36,768 bases of DNA from an uncultured Acidobacteriota bacterium (GCA_937867335.1 CALMKX010000013.1:1-36768), one strand, 5' to 3'; counted from the first letter of the stretch, positions 15,597-24,088 are shown. Numbers and translations: made by a program. Notes: generated by a model from the sequence alone, not told the origin.

Positions 15597-17609
15597 TCAG
15601 TCGCGTGTGGGCAGGATCTGCGCCTGGCTCTTGCAGATCTCCTTCCACTTGAGCGGGTGTTCCTTGAGATCCTGGATCCGATCGTCGACCATGATCTCCT
15701 TCATCGGCGACGTCGGCAGGAACGGCGGGTAGTCCACCAACACGCAGTAGAAGCGCTGAAACTCGCCACTGAACAGGTGCTGGGCCCAGAGGTGGCGGAT
15801 GTTGATGTTGTCGCTCTCTTTCGGGTCCTCCTGCAAGTTGAACATCCAGAGATAGGAAACCGGCAGGGTCACTCCGGAAAGCCCGCCGGCATAACCTTGA
15901 GAAAGCCCCACCGGCTCGGTGACGGCGACATGGGCCTTGAGCTCGTCCATGCGCACGGCGGCGAAGGTGGTGAGATACCAGTCGAGGTTGCTGCGCCGGC
16001 TGGACTCACCCTCCTTGGCGAGCAGGAACGAGGTTTGATCGATGCCGTAGACGTAGCGATTCTTGAGGAAATCCGCCAGCTCCTTGCCCACGCCGGGATT
16101 CTGCTCGGGATGAGCGTAGTCGAAGCCCGCCAGGGTGAGGGCCGTGGTGTAGAGGTCCGCTTGGTTGAAGATGCCGTCGGACTGGCGCCCTGCGTCGATC
16201 ATGCCCGGCCAGTAGGCGATGCCGGGAACCCGTACGCCGCCTTCCCAGGTATCGCCCTTGCCACCGCGGAAAGGCGTGTGGCCATGGGGCGGGATCTCGT
16301 CCTCGGGCCCGTTGTCCGAGCTCATGAAAACTAGGGTGCTCTCATCCTGGCCGGTTTCCTTGAGGGTCTTCATCAGCTGGCCGAGAATCTCATCCATCTC
16401 CACCGTGCAATCCGAGTAGATCGTTCGAGCGTAGGAAAGGCGCCGATCGCCCAGGTTGGGATAGTTGTCGAAATGGCAGCCGCGGGTGGCGTGGTAGAGG
16501 AACCAGGGCTCTCGGCTCCCGGCCATCTTGCGCAGGAAGTTGGTGGAGTAGTCCACCCAGACCTTGTCGAGGTCGGCGATGCTGATCTTCTTGCTTTCGT
16601 TCTCCGGTCGCACCCAGCAGTGGTTGGTGTTACCGCGATTCTTCTGCCCCTCGAGAGCCTTCGCTTCCCACGGAATGGTGATCTCGGCGAGGGCTTCGCA
16701 ACCCGGAGACTTGCGTTCGTCGTCTTTCGAGGTCTCGATCCTGGCCTGGACCTCCGCCGGCGGCTTGAGCTCGGTCGAGGCGTGGATCATGTAGTGGCTG
16801 AAGTGGTTGTTGTCCATGTAGGTGGTGCGCTCTTCGTCGCGCACCACCTCCGGGTTGTAGTACTGGTCGCGCCACTCGGTGTACATGTCGGAAACCGAGA
16901 GGAAGCCGAGATAGTCGTCGTAGCCGACATTCTGGGGCAGATTGGGAAGGTTTTCTCCCATATGCCATTTGCCCACGCCTTGAGTGCGGTAGCCCATCTT
17001 CTTGAGCAACCAGGGCAGGGTGATCGATTTTTCCGTGAGGCCGCCCGGGTCGCCGTACATCGGCGGGTAGAGCACGCCGTGGTGCACCGGCAGCTGGCCG
17101 GTGTGGATGGTGGCGCGGCTCGGCGAGCAGGTGGGTTGGGAGTAGGTGGAGGTCAACAGCAGGCCCTTCGCCGCGAGCTGATTGACATTCGGCGTGGCAG
17201 CGCCGTAGGCCAGGCCGCCGCCGTAGGGGCCGAAGTCCCCCCAGCCCATGTCGTCCACCAGGAAAATCAGGATATTCGGCTTGCGGCAGCCCTTCTCCCG
17301 CGCGGGGTCGAAGCGGCAGGACTTGCAGGAGCGGGCCAGCACCTCGGCGCAGAAGCCCTTGGCCTGCAGCCGGTTGATCGATTCCTGGATCTGCCCGGGG
17401 TGAGGAATCGCGGGCTCCATGTTCGGCGCCGGCGCCTCGAGCAGTTTCGCTTTCACCAGGTAGCGGTTCTGCTCCGCGGCCTGGCGATAGTCGAAGCCGC
17501 CCCAGCTTGCGCCGCCGGCCTCGTCGGCTGCGAGGAGCGGCGAGCCGCCCAGGGCGAGGAGGAACAGGGTAGCCAGGGCGGCTACCGGAATGAACCGTCT
17601 CCGTCTCAT
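15597..17609 (-). CDS. Exported sulfatase (formylglycine-dependent, arylsulfatase type)
   Basis: This 670-aa sulfate-ester hydrolase has a signal peptide (about 1-28, ending LLAA). The sulfatase core starts at about 110 with PNILIFLVDDMGWGDF, which holds the metal ligands D119 and D120. The formylglycine signature CSPSRATIHTG begins at C161, a Cys-type site that needs a maturase. KWHMGE at about 218-223 and SSDNGPEDE supply other active-site residues. Between signal and core lies an unusual 80-residue segment with four Cys (C87, C95, C98, C108, including CKSC), which is not a haem motif. ATG at 17609 has AAGGAG 8 bases upstream. It follows the multihaem gene by 39 bases on the same strand, so the two are probably co-transcribed. 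Substrate unknown. Confidence 0.92.
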   Translation of the reverse strand: MRRRRFIPVAALATLFLLALGGSPLLAADEAGGASWGGFDYRQAAEQNRYLVKAKLLEAPAPNMEPAIPHPGQIQESINRLQAKGFCAEVLARSCKSCRFDPAREKGCRKPNILIFLVDDMGWGDFGPYGGGLAYGAATPNVNQLAAKGLLLTSTYSQPTCSPSRATIHTGQLPVHHGVLYPPMYGDPGGLTEKSITLPWLLKKMGYRTQGVGKWHMGENLPNLPQNVGYDDYLGFLSVSDMYTEWRDQYYNPEVVRDEERTTYMDNNHFSHYMIHASTELKPPAEVQARIETSKDDERKSPGCEALAEITIPWEAKALEGQKNRGNTNHCWVRPENESKKISIADLDKVWVDYSTNFLRKMAGSREPWFLYHATRGCHFDNYPNLGDRRLSYARTIYSDCTVEMDEILGQLMKTLKETGQDESTLVFMSSDNGPEDEIPPHGHTPFRGGKGDTWEGGVRVPGIAYWPGMIDAGRQSDGIFNQADLYTTALTLAGFDYAHPEQNPGVGKELADFLKNRYVYGIDQTSFLLAKEGESSRRSNLDWYLTTFAAVRMDELKAHVAVTEPVGLSQGYAGGLSGVTLPVSYLWMFNLQEDPKESDNINIRHLWAQHLFSGEFQRFYCVLVDYPPFLPTSPMKEIMVDDRIQDLKEHPLKWKEICKSQAQILPTRD

Positions 17610-17648
17610 CGGGATCTCCTTTCGGGAGGGAATGCCGGCAGGCCGGCG

Positions 17649-19904
17649 TCAAGGATCAGAGCGTTCGAGCGAGACCAGCGCGAGGGCGAGCTCGCGGTGG
17701 TTGGGAGAGCGGGAGAGGGCGGCCCGGAGTACGGAGCGGGCCTCGCCAGGGCGGCCGGCCGCCTCGAGGGTGAGCGCCCAGGCATAGGCGTGGGAGGGCT
17801 CCTCGGGGGCGAGCCGAGCGGCCTGGGCGAGCTCCGCGAGAGCTCCTGGGAGGTCGCCGCGGCGTACGCGGGCGAGGCCGAGGGCATGGTGGGCCTCGGC
17901 GCTGCGAGGTGCCAGCCGATTCGCGGAGAGGAGCTCCTGCTCCGCCTCGGAGTCGCGGCCGACGCGGCGCAGGATCTCCGCCAGGTTGAGGCGGGCCGGC
18001 ACGAAGCCCGAGTCGAGGGAGAGGGCGCGCCGGCTGGCCGCCTCGGCAGCTTCGAGATTGCCGAGCTGGGCCTCGAGCGAGCTGAGGTTGAGCTGGCTCT
18101 CCGGTCGTTCCGAGCGGGCGGCGAGGGCGGAGCGGAGTTCGTCCAGCGCCCTGTGGCCCAGCGCCCCCCAGCCCAGCGCGCTCGGTAGCCGTTCCGGATG
18201 CTCGGCAAAGAAATCGGAGAGCGCGGCGAGCTGCCGGCCGGCTTCCAGGCGCACCGTGAGGGAGGGATCCCCGAGGCCCTGTTCCACCAGCTCGAGCCGC
18301 GCCTCGGGCTCGAGGGCCTGCGCTCCTACCAGGGCGGCTTCCCGCACCATCGGCTCGGCATCGGCGAGGCTGGTCCTCAAGCTCTCGCCGTCCGTGCCCC
18401 CGGGAAAGCCGCCCAGCAGCACGAGCGCCGTCGCCCGGGCGATCGCCGGCACGGCGGGATCGGCGGCGAGGGCTCCGAGGGCCGGCGGGGCATCCGGGCG
18501 ACCTTCTCGGCCGGCAGCGATCACTTCGCCCCAATGAGGAGGCGGCGTGCGGCCGGTCCAGCTGGAGATGGCCTGGGCCGCCCAGGCGGCGGATCGCTCG
18601 GTGTGGCAGCCGTTGCAGGCGTTGGGCGTGCCTAGGCGGGCGGAGAGATCCGGCCGGGGGACGCGCAGGCTGTGATCGCGGCGAGGGTCGACCACCAGGT
18701 AGTTGCGGGCCGGCATGTGGCAACTCGTGCAGCGCGCCGCCGAGGTGCCAGCCGAATGGTGATGATGGGCCGGGGAGTCGAACCGTTCGGCCGAATGGCA
18801 GCGCGCGCAGAGGGCGTTGCCCTCGGCGCGAAGGGTCAGGCGGTGGGGATCGTGGCAGTCGCTGCACACCACCCCGGCGCCGTGCATCTTGCTCTGGACG
18901 AAGGAGCCGTACTCGAAGACCTCGTCCTCGATCTGGCCGTCCGGAAAATAGAGCCCGGCCTCCAGGCTCACGGGCCGGTAGGCGTCGAAGAGGCCCGAGC
19001 CGGGCTCAGCGTCGGGGGTGATCGGATCCCGCCGGGAATGGCAGCGGGCGCAGGTTTCGAGCTCGGCCGAAGAGGAAGGCGGAGAGGTTCGGCGGCCGTT
19101 GCCGGTGGCCGGGTCTACCCCCCAGGCGGAGCTGCCACTGCCTCGCAAGGCACGCAAGAACCCCCGGCCGGGGGATGCCGGAGCCTTCCCCTCGGCCCAG
19201 GCCAAGTGCCCCGAAGCCGGCCCGTGGCAGGCCTCGCAGGAGACGTCGATCTCGGCGAAGCGGGTCTCGAAGCGATCCTCGGCCGGCAGGTAGCCCTTGT
19301 CGAGGCCGGTCGAGTGGCAGTCCGCGCACATCGAGTTCCAGTTCTGGTCTCGGCCGGTCCAGTGCAGCGAGTCGCCGGGCTTCAGGAGTTGCGCGGGGTA
19401 GAGCGAGTACCAGCGCTGGCCGCCGGCGGCAGCCGGTCGCGAGTCCCAGGCGACCGAGAAGGCCTGGTAGCGGCCGCCGGGCAGCTCGAGTAGGTACTGC
19501 TGGAGGGGTTCGACGCCGAAGGTGTAGGCCACCCGGAACTCGCCCACGCGGCTGCCCGGGCCTGCGGTGCGTACGAAGAAATCCTTGCCGCGGCGGAAGA
19601 ACTGCGAGGTGCCAGCCGATTCGTTGAAGGTGGTGCCGGAGAAGTCCCCCAGCACCGTCTGCGCCGTCGCCTCCTGCATCGCGAGGTCGTGGTGCGAGCC
19701 TTGCCAGGCCGCGAGCTCGGCCGGGTGGCAGGCGGCGCAGGTGGCCCGGCCTACGTAGCGAGGAGGCTCGGCGGCGCCGGCGAGAGGCGTCGCTGCCGCG
19801 CTACCAGGCCGATCGGCAAGCGGGCTGCAGCCGAGGATCGCGAGCACCCATCCCACCCCGAGCCCCAACCGGACCCAGCCTCCAAGCGAACAAACCTCTG
19901 CCAT
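17649..19904 (-). CDS. Octahaem cytochrome c lipoprotein with HEAT-like and TPR C-terminal region
   Basis: This 751-aa protein has a short hydrophobic N-terminus ending AILGC (C26), a likely lipobox. Eight CxxCH haem-c motifs follow, at C56, C193, C223, C285, C348, C366, C392 and C430. The spacing is like the cytochrome c554-type multihaem proteins that are fused to TPRs in Acidobacteria and Planctomycetes. Residues about 460-580 look like HEAT repeats (Ala/Leu-rich, EAALVGAQAL), and about 580-745 are TPRs (NLEAAEAASRRALSLD). It probably transfers electrons in the periplasm while the TPR part docks a partner. ATG at 19904 has GGAGGG 6 bases upstream. Probably in one transcript with the downstream sulfatase. 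It contains three copies of the 17-bp repeat, which encode ANRLAP, SAGTSA and SAGTSQ. Confidence 0.9.
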   Translation of the reverse strand: MAEVCSLGGWVRLGLGVGWVLAILGCSPLADRPGSAAATPLAGAAEPPRYVGRATCAACHPAELAAWQGSHHDLAMQEATAQTVLGDFSGTTFNESAGTSQFFRRGKDFFVRTAGPGSRVGEFRVAYTFGVEPLQQYLLELPGGRYQAFSVAWDSRPAAAGGQRWYSLYPAQLLKPGDSLHWTGRDQNWNSMCADCHSTGLDKGYLPAEDRFETRFAEIDVSCEACHGPASGHLAWAEGKAPASPGRGFLRALRGSGSSAWGVDPATGNGRRTSPPSSSAELETCARCHSRRDPITPDAEPGSGLFDAYRPVSLEAGLYFPDGQIEDEVFEYGSFVQSKMHGAGVVCSDCHDPHRLTLRAEGNALCARCHSAERFDSPAHHHHSAGTSAARCTSCHMPARNYLVVDPRRDHSLRVPRPDLSARLGTPNACNGCHTERSAAWAAQAISSWTGRTPPPHWGEVIAAGREGRPDAPPALGALAADPAVPAIARATALVLLGGFPGGTDGESLRTSLADAEPMVREAALVGAQALEPEARLELVEQGLGDPSLTVRLEAGRQLAALSDFFAEHPERLPSALGWGALGHRALDELRSALAARSERPESQLNLSSLEAQLGNLEAAEAASRRALSLDSGFVPARLNLAEILRRVGRDSEAEQELLSANRLAPRSAEAHHALGLARVRRGDLPGALAELAQAARLAPEEPSHAYAWALTLEAAGRPGEARSVLRAALSRSPNHRELALALVSLERSDP
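17907..17923 (+). repeat. 17-bp dispersed motif, copy 6 (exact)
   Basis: An exact AGGTGCCAGCCGATTCG on the plus strand, antisense to the cytochrome gene, in the TPR part. Confidence 0.8.
18743..18759 (+). repeat. 17-bp dispersed motif, copy 7 (15/17)
   Basis: It reads AGGTGCCAGCCGAATGG, two mismatches, within the haem part of the cytochrome gene. Confidence 0.6.
19607..19623 (+). repeat. 17-bp dispersed motif, copy 8 (exact)
   Basis: An exact AGGTGCCAGCCGATTCG in the cytochrome gene near its 5' end. It is the last copy in the window; none was seen from 19.7 kb to the right end. Confidence 0.8.
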
Positions 19905-20001
19905 GGCACCCTCCGGGAGCCCTCGCCGAGCGTGGCGTGGTGAATCTCCGGCTAGGTAGTGGGGCGAGACGGGGAGCTATCGCAGGGGCAGAGGGAGATT
20001 T

Positions 20002-21582
20002 CTAGGTGCTGGGCTCACCCTTGCGGCGGTCCACTGCCCTTCTCACCGTCGCAAGGGGAACGTTGAAGAATTGGGCAATCTCGCTGAGCCGAAGGCCACC
20101 TTCGAGGTAGGCTCGAGCCATGGCCTCCTGGCGGTCGGGGTAGCGCTGAGAGTAGCTCTCAATGGATGGCGGTACCGGGCTGTGACCGGGTACTTTCACG
20201 GGCGGAGGTGGCGCAGCAGGCCCCGCGACCGGCCCCGGGGCAGGTGCAGGTTGGAGTTCTGGCCGGTTCTTGCTGGTTCCGACGACCACTGCAGCCTCGG
20301 TTCGGCCGGTGGGTACGAAGACCAGCCGCCGGTCGCTGGGAGGTAAGAAGGCCACCAGCTGGTGGGTCGGCTTGCCGGCCTCTTCGACGAGCTTCTCCTG
20401 TAGGAGCCGCAGTGAGCCGCCGATCGACGCGCCGACCACTGTGTCGGCGACACCTCGCCCAATCACTCCCGTGCTGAATGCAAGCCAGCTCGAGATCGGG
20501 TCGAAGAGCGCGCCTCCGAGGGCGCCACCGAGCAGACCTCCGAGTCCGCAAGCCCGGAAGTCCTCTCGGGTGTTGTATCGGAGCCCTTGGCCGAGCCCGA
20601 GCAGGAGACCCATCAGAGCCCAGGCAAGCACACGCAGGGTGTAGTGCAGCCAGGGGTTGGTCAGCGCCTCTGCCTCCGGAGCACCGTGTCCCCCTCGGGC
20701 CTGTCTCATGTCGGTTGCCCGCTCCAGAATCCGGTTGAAGGTGGCCACCAGTTGAGAGGCCTTGGCAACGGGGTAGTAGTTACCTCCCGTGACATGGGCA
20801 ATGTTGCCGAGTAGGTCGGCGTTGACTTCCGAGCCGAGCCCGACGGTATGGATCTTGATCCCGGCTCGGGCGGCTTGTACGGCGAGGTCGGGATCGTAGG
20901 CTCCAGCGCCATCGGTCAGGAAGATCAGGTGCTGAGCGCGGCCCGGATCACGGGCTTTCTCGAGCTCGGCCAGCCCAGCCGAAAGGCCTGCCGTCAAGCT
21001 GGTTTTGCCGGAATCGTCTACCTTGCCCACTGCGTCGCTGGCGGCACTTCGAACCTCGGGACTGGACAGCTCGGTCAAGGGGAAAAGTACAGTGGCGGTG
21101 TCGTCGAAATCCACCACGGCAACGCGGTTGGTCGAAGAGAGGCGCTGAATCAGCTCACGTGCAGCGTCTCGGCGTTTTCCCCAGGGATCGCTACCGCCGA
21201 ACAGGATCCCGCTCATGCTGCCCGAGGAATCCAGCACCAGAGCGAAGTCCGCCGTGGATTTGAGGGCGAAGCGATCTGGGGCGAGGCCATAGAGCCATTG
21301 GCCCACGGTTCCCCCGAGCGAACCGCCAAGGCCCCCGAGTACCAACCCCAGCACAGCCCCAAGAGCAAGCCGGCGCCGGTTGCGAAGAACCAGGCCCTCC
21401 GTCATTCCCACTGCAGAGCCCACAGCCAAGCCGAAAAGCGCGAAGTAGAGAGCTGCTTCGGCTAGATGGCTCGCTCTTCCGCCGGCGGCCTCTCCGCCAG
21501 CGCCAACCAGCTCGGTGATAGCAAAGCCGACCAGGCCACCAAGCCCACCTGTCAGGATGAAAGAGCGTGAGCGAACGCGCAT
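20002..21582 (-). CDS. Membrane-anchored von Willebrand A protein with C-terminal helix-turn-helix
   Basis: This 526-aa protein has three hydrophobic segments near the N-terminus (about 8-27, 43-65, 73-98). The vWA domain (about 110-290) has a complete-looking MIDAS: DSSGS at 118-122, a Thr at about 194 and FLTDGAG with D224. More glycine-rich hydrophobic segments follow (about 318-334, 345-390), then a Pro-rich linker (about 442-472). The end (475-520) contains EGGLRLSEIAQFFNVPLATV, a helix-turn-helix like those of resolvase and transposase-linked regulators. A vWA joined to membrane helices and an HTH is unusual. ATG at 21582 has AGGAGGG upstream. It is divergent from the chaperone-GTPase operon, sharing a 176-base control region. 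It is probably a sensor or assembly factor for that system (inference). Confidence 0.85.
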   Translation of the reverse strand: MRVRSRSFILTGGLGGLVGFAITELVGAGGEAAGGRASHLAEAALYFALFGLAVGSAVGMTEGLVLRNRRRLALGAVLGLVLGGLGGSLGGTVGQWLYGLAPDRFALKSTADFALVLDSSGSMSGILFGGSDPWGKRRDAARELIQRLSSTNRVAVVDFDDTATVLFPLTELSSPEVRSAASDAVGKVDDSGKTSLTAGLSAGLAELEKARDPGRAQHLIFLTDGAGAYDPDLAVQAARAGIKIHTVGLGSEVNADLLGNIAHVTGGNYYPVAKASQLVATFNRILERATDMRQARGGHGAPEAEALTNPWLHYTLRVLAWALMGLLLGLGQGLRYNTREDFRACGLGGLLGGALGGALFDPISSWLAFSTGVIGRGVADTVVGASIGGSLRLLQEKLVEEAGKPTHQLVAFLPPSDRRLVFVPTGRTEAAVVVGTSKNRPELQPAPAPGPVAGPAAPPPPVKVPGHSPVPPSIESYSQRYPDRQEAMARAYLEGGLRLSEIAQFFNVPLATVRRAVDRRKGEPST

Positions 21583-21702
21583 GAACCCTCCTGGACCGTG
21601 GACGCCGAGCTGCCCATCCGTCCGCGCTACAGCAAGAAGACACAGCTCCCGCCCCGAGGTTTAGCCACTTTGTGCTCAACCTTCTCACCGAGCCTGTGTC
21701 CA

Positions 21703-21741
21703 TAAACGCGAGGCCAAGCAAGCCATCGGTTCTCGCGTTTA
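21703..21741. promoter_or_regulatory. Perfect 10-bp inverted repeat in the leader of the chaperone-GTPase operon
   Basis: TAAACGCGAG (21703-21712) and CTCGCGTTTA (21732-21741) are perfect inverted repeats 19 bases apart. They end 17 bases before the GrpE-like start and 6 before its GGAGG ribosome site. They lie between two divergent transcripts, one of which encodes an HTH protein. It could be a two-site operator or an mRNA hairpin in the leader. The sequence is not CIRCE (TTAGCACTC-N9-GAGTGCTAA), although the position before grpE-dnaK recalls it. Confidence 0.6.
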
Positions 21742-21758
21742 GAGACGGAGGAAAGAAA

Positions 21759-22433
21759 ATGGAGCTGCAATCCGACGAGTGGGTGAGCCCGCCTGCGGAG
21801 ACTTCACAGGAGCAGTCCGAGCTAGAGCAAGCGGTGGCCGGCGACCAGCCGCTGTCCGTCGAAGCTGATGCCGTTGGGTCGGTCCCCGAGGGCCAGCCCG
21901 ACTGGGAGCCGCTGGCTGTGCGAGTGGAAGGCGGCCTTGCCGAACTTCGGGAGCTCTTTGCTACCAGGCTCGCATACGACCAGTTCAAAGAGCAGCAGAT
22001 CGACCGGCTTCACTCAGAGCTGCAGATCTACAAGGAGGGCTTCCTCCGTCGCGTCCTGCAGCCCCTCGTAATGGGCCTGATCCGGCTCCATGACGATCTA
22101 AGCCGGCATGCCGAGGCGGTCGCGGCTCGCGGACCGGAAGAGCTCTCTCGTGAACGCGTTCTGTCCGATCTAGATGGGTTCCGTGAAGATGTCGAGATCC
22201 TTCTGGAACAGCATGGCGTGACGCGATACCAGGTAGGTACTGAGGCCTTCGACAGCCGTCGTCAGATTGCTGCGCGAACACGACCCACTTCAGATGCTGC
22301 TCAGGTTGGCTGTGTGGCCGAGCGTCTGAGGCCGGGCTTCGAGCTGGCAGAGTTTCAGCTGCAGAAGGAACGAGTCGTGGTCTTTGTTGCACAACCCACG
22401 CAGAACGAGACGGTGGAAAAGGAGACTCCATGA
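21759..22433 (+). CDS. GrpE-like nucleotide exchange factor, divergent
   Basis: This 224-aa protein has an acidic, disordered N-terminus (about 1-55) and a helical region with FKEQQIDRLHSELQIYKEGF (about 78-97). A GrpE-like core then reads LLEQHGVTRYQVGTEAFDS and ends in a beta-wing-like FELAEFQLQKERVVVFVAQ. Canonical GrpE proteins have GxxFDPxxHEA at the equivalent place; here it is GTEAFDSRRQIA, so the family is recognisable but divergent. It should exchange nucleotide on the Hsp70 encoded next. ATG at 21759 has GGAGG 6 bases upstream; the longer frame from 21672 would run through the inverted repeat. It overlaps the Hsp70 start by 4 bases (ATGA), implying translational coupling. Confidence 0.8.
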   Translation: MELQSDEWVSPPAETSQEQSELEQAVAGDQPLSVEADAVGSVPEGQPDWEPLAVRVEGGLAELRELFATRLAYDQFKEQQIDRLHSELQIYKEGFLRRVLQPLVMGLIRLHDDLSRHAEAVAARGPEELSRERVLSDLDGFREDVEILLEQHGVTRYQVGTEAFDSRRQIAARTRPTSDAAQVGCVAERLRPGFELAEFQLQKERVVVFVAQPTQNETVEKETP

Positions 22434-24088
22434 ACGCGAACCGCGTCTTCGGCATTGATCTTGGCACCACATATTCGTGCATCGCTCACGTCGACGAGCA
22501 TGGAAAGCCTATAGTCCTGCCCAATGCCGAAGGAGAGGCCACAACACCCTCCGTAGTGTTTTTTGAAAGCCCAGAGAACGCAGTGGCGGGTGAGGCTGCC
22601 AAAGGCGTTGTCGCCATTCATCCAGACCTCTGTGTGGCGACGGTCAAACGCTCCATGGGTGATCCACACTGGGAGCGCACGTTCCACGGCAAGAGCTACA
22701 AGCCTCAGGAGGTCTCGGCGCTGATCCTGCGCAAAGTGGTCGGGGATGCTGAGAAACTGCTGGGCGAGAAGATCGAGAACGTCGTGATCACTTGCCCGGC
22801 CTACTTCGGAATCAACGAGAAGGAGGCGACCAAGCAGGCAGGAGAGATCGCCGGCCTCAATGTTCTCTATGTGATACCAGAGCCCACCGCTGCGGCGCTA
22901 GCCTATGGCATCGAGAACAAGGAAGATCAGGTGATTCTGGTGTACGACCTGGGCGGCGGTACCTTTGATGTCACCTTGATCGAGATCAAGGATGGCGACA
23001 TCACGGTGATCTGCACAGGTGGAGATCATCAACTCGGCGGCAAGGACTGGGACGACATCATCGTCTCCTACTTCGCTGAACGCTTCGCCGAGCAGACGGG
23101 AATCCCTGCAGACTCCTTGCTCGAAGACCTCGAAGCCTATCAGGAGCTGTTGACGGAGGCGGAGAAGGCGAAGAAGTTGCTCTCGTCCCGGGAGTCGGTG
23201 TCACAGGCGGTGCGCTTCGGTGGAGAAAGGGCGAAGGTAGATCTGTCTCGAGGCACTTTCAATGAGCTCACGGCGCCGCTGCTGGAACGCACGTTGACGC
23301 TGACGCAAGAGGAGATCGACAGGGCCCGAGCCAAGGGTTTCACACGGATCGACCGCTTGCTCCTGGTGGGTGGATCTACCTACATGCCTCAAGTTATCGA
23401 GGCCGTGAAGCGTCGTTTCCCCTTCGAGGTTCGCCAGTTCGATCCCAATCAGGCTGTGGCGAAAGGGGCAGCCCTCTTCGGTTACAAGTGCTATCTCGAT
23501 GAGCAGATTCGCATTCGTGTTGCGGAGAGGATGGGCCAAAGTGCCGACGCTGTCGACCTCGAGCGAACCGACCAGCGAGTAGTCGATCAGGCGCAGACCG
23601 AGGTGGCGCGTCAACATGGGTTGTCCGTTGTGGCAGTCAAGGCTTTGCAGAAGACTCGCGTCACGAACGTTTCCTCCAAGAGCTTCGGCATGGTGGCGCT
23701 CAACGAGAGCCGGCGCGATGTAGTGTTCAACCTCATCTTGCTCGACGAGCAGGTGCCGAAGGTGATTACGAAGGAGTTCTTCACCGTTGCCGAAGGCCAG
23801 GACTGCGTTGACCTGAAGTGCATGGAGAATCACGCCAACTCGGAAGTTGCCGAAGTGAGCGACAGCAACCTGGTGGGCGAGGCGGTATTGAGCTTCCGCA
23901 GGCCGGTACCGCAAGGCTCGCCGGTGGAGGTGACCTTCGATCTCGGGCCGGACGGCTTGCTCAGGGTTCAGGGTCGAGACGTCACCACCGGTGGCGAGAT
24001 TCATGCTGACTTCCGGACGGAGTCGATCCTGAGCCGAGAGGAGGTGAGCGAGGCCCGCACTCACAACCGTGGTCTGGCCGTGAGCTGA
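22430..24088 (+). CDS. Hsp70/DnaK-like chaperone lacking the C-terminal lid
   Basis: This 552-aa protein has a full actin-like ATPase domain (about 6-353). It shows phosphate loop 1 GIDLGTTYS (8-16), EPTAAALAYG (151-160), phosphate loop 2 DLGGGTFDVTL (173-183) and LVGGSTYMP (312-320). An extra segment of about 55 residues (355-410) follows. Then comes a beta-type substrate domain (about 411-530, SSKSFGMVALNESRRD onward). The normal DVTPLSLG linker is replaced by TNVSSKSFG, and the helical lid and C-terminal tail are missing (DnaK has about 640 residues). It is the second gene of the operon, coupled to the GrpE-like gene. It is probably a specialised Hsp70 working on partners encoded here rather than the general chaperone (inference). 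Confidence 0.92.
   Translation: MNANRVFGIDLGTTYSCIAHVDEHGKPIVLPNAEGEATTPSVVFFESPENAVAGEAAKGVVAIHPDLCVATVKRSMGDPHWERTFHGKSYKPQEVSALILRKVVGDAEKLLGEKIENVVITCPAYFGINEKEATKQAGEIAGLNVLYVIPEPTAAALAYGIENKEDQVILVYDLGGGTFDVTLIEIKDGDITVICTGGDHQLGGKDWDDIIVSYFAERFAEQTGIPADSLLEDLEAYQELLTEAEKAKKLLSSRESVSQAVRFGGERAKVDLSRGTFNELTAPLLERTLTLTQEEIDRARAKGFTRIDRLLLVGGSTYMPQVIEAVKRRFPFEVRQFDPNQAVAKGAALFGYKCYLDEQIRIRVAERMGQSADAVDLERTDQRVVDQAQTEVARQHGLSVVAVKALQKTRVTNVSSKSFGMVALNESRRDVVFNLILLDEQVPKVITKEFFTVAEGQDCVDLKCMENHANSEVAEVSDSNLVGEAVLSFRRPVPQGSPVEVTFDLGPDGLLRVQGRDVTTGGEIHADFRTESILSREEVSEARTHNRGLAVS

Noticed and set aside
21661-21682. CIRCE element before the grpE-like gene
   Set aside because: TTAGCCACT ... GCTCAA resembles one CIRCE half only and has no matching second arm at the right spacing.
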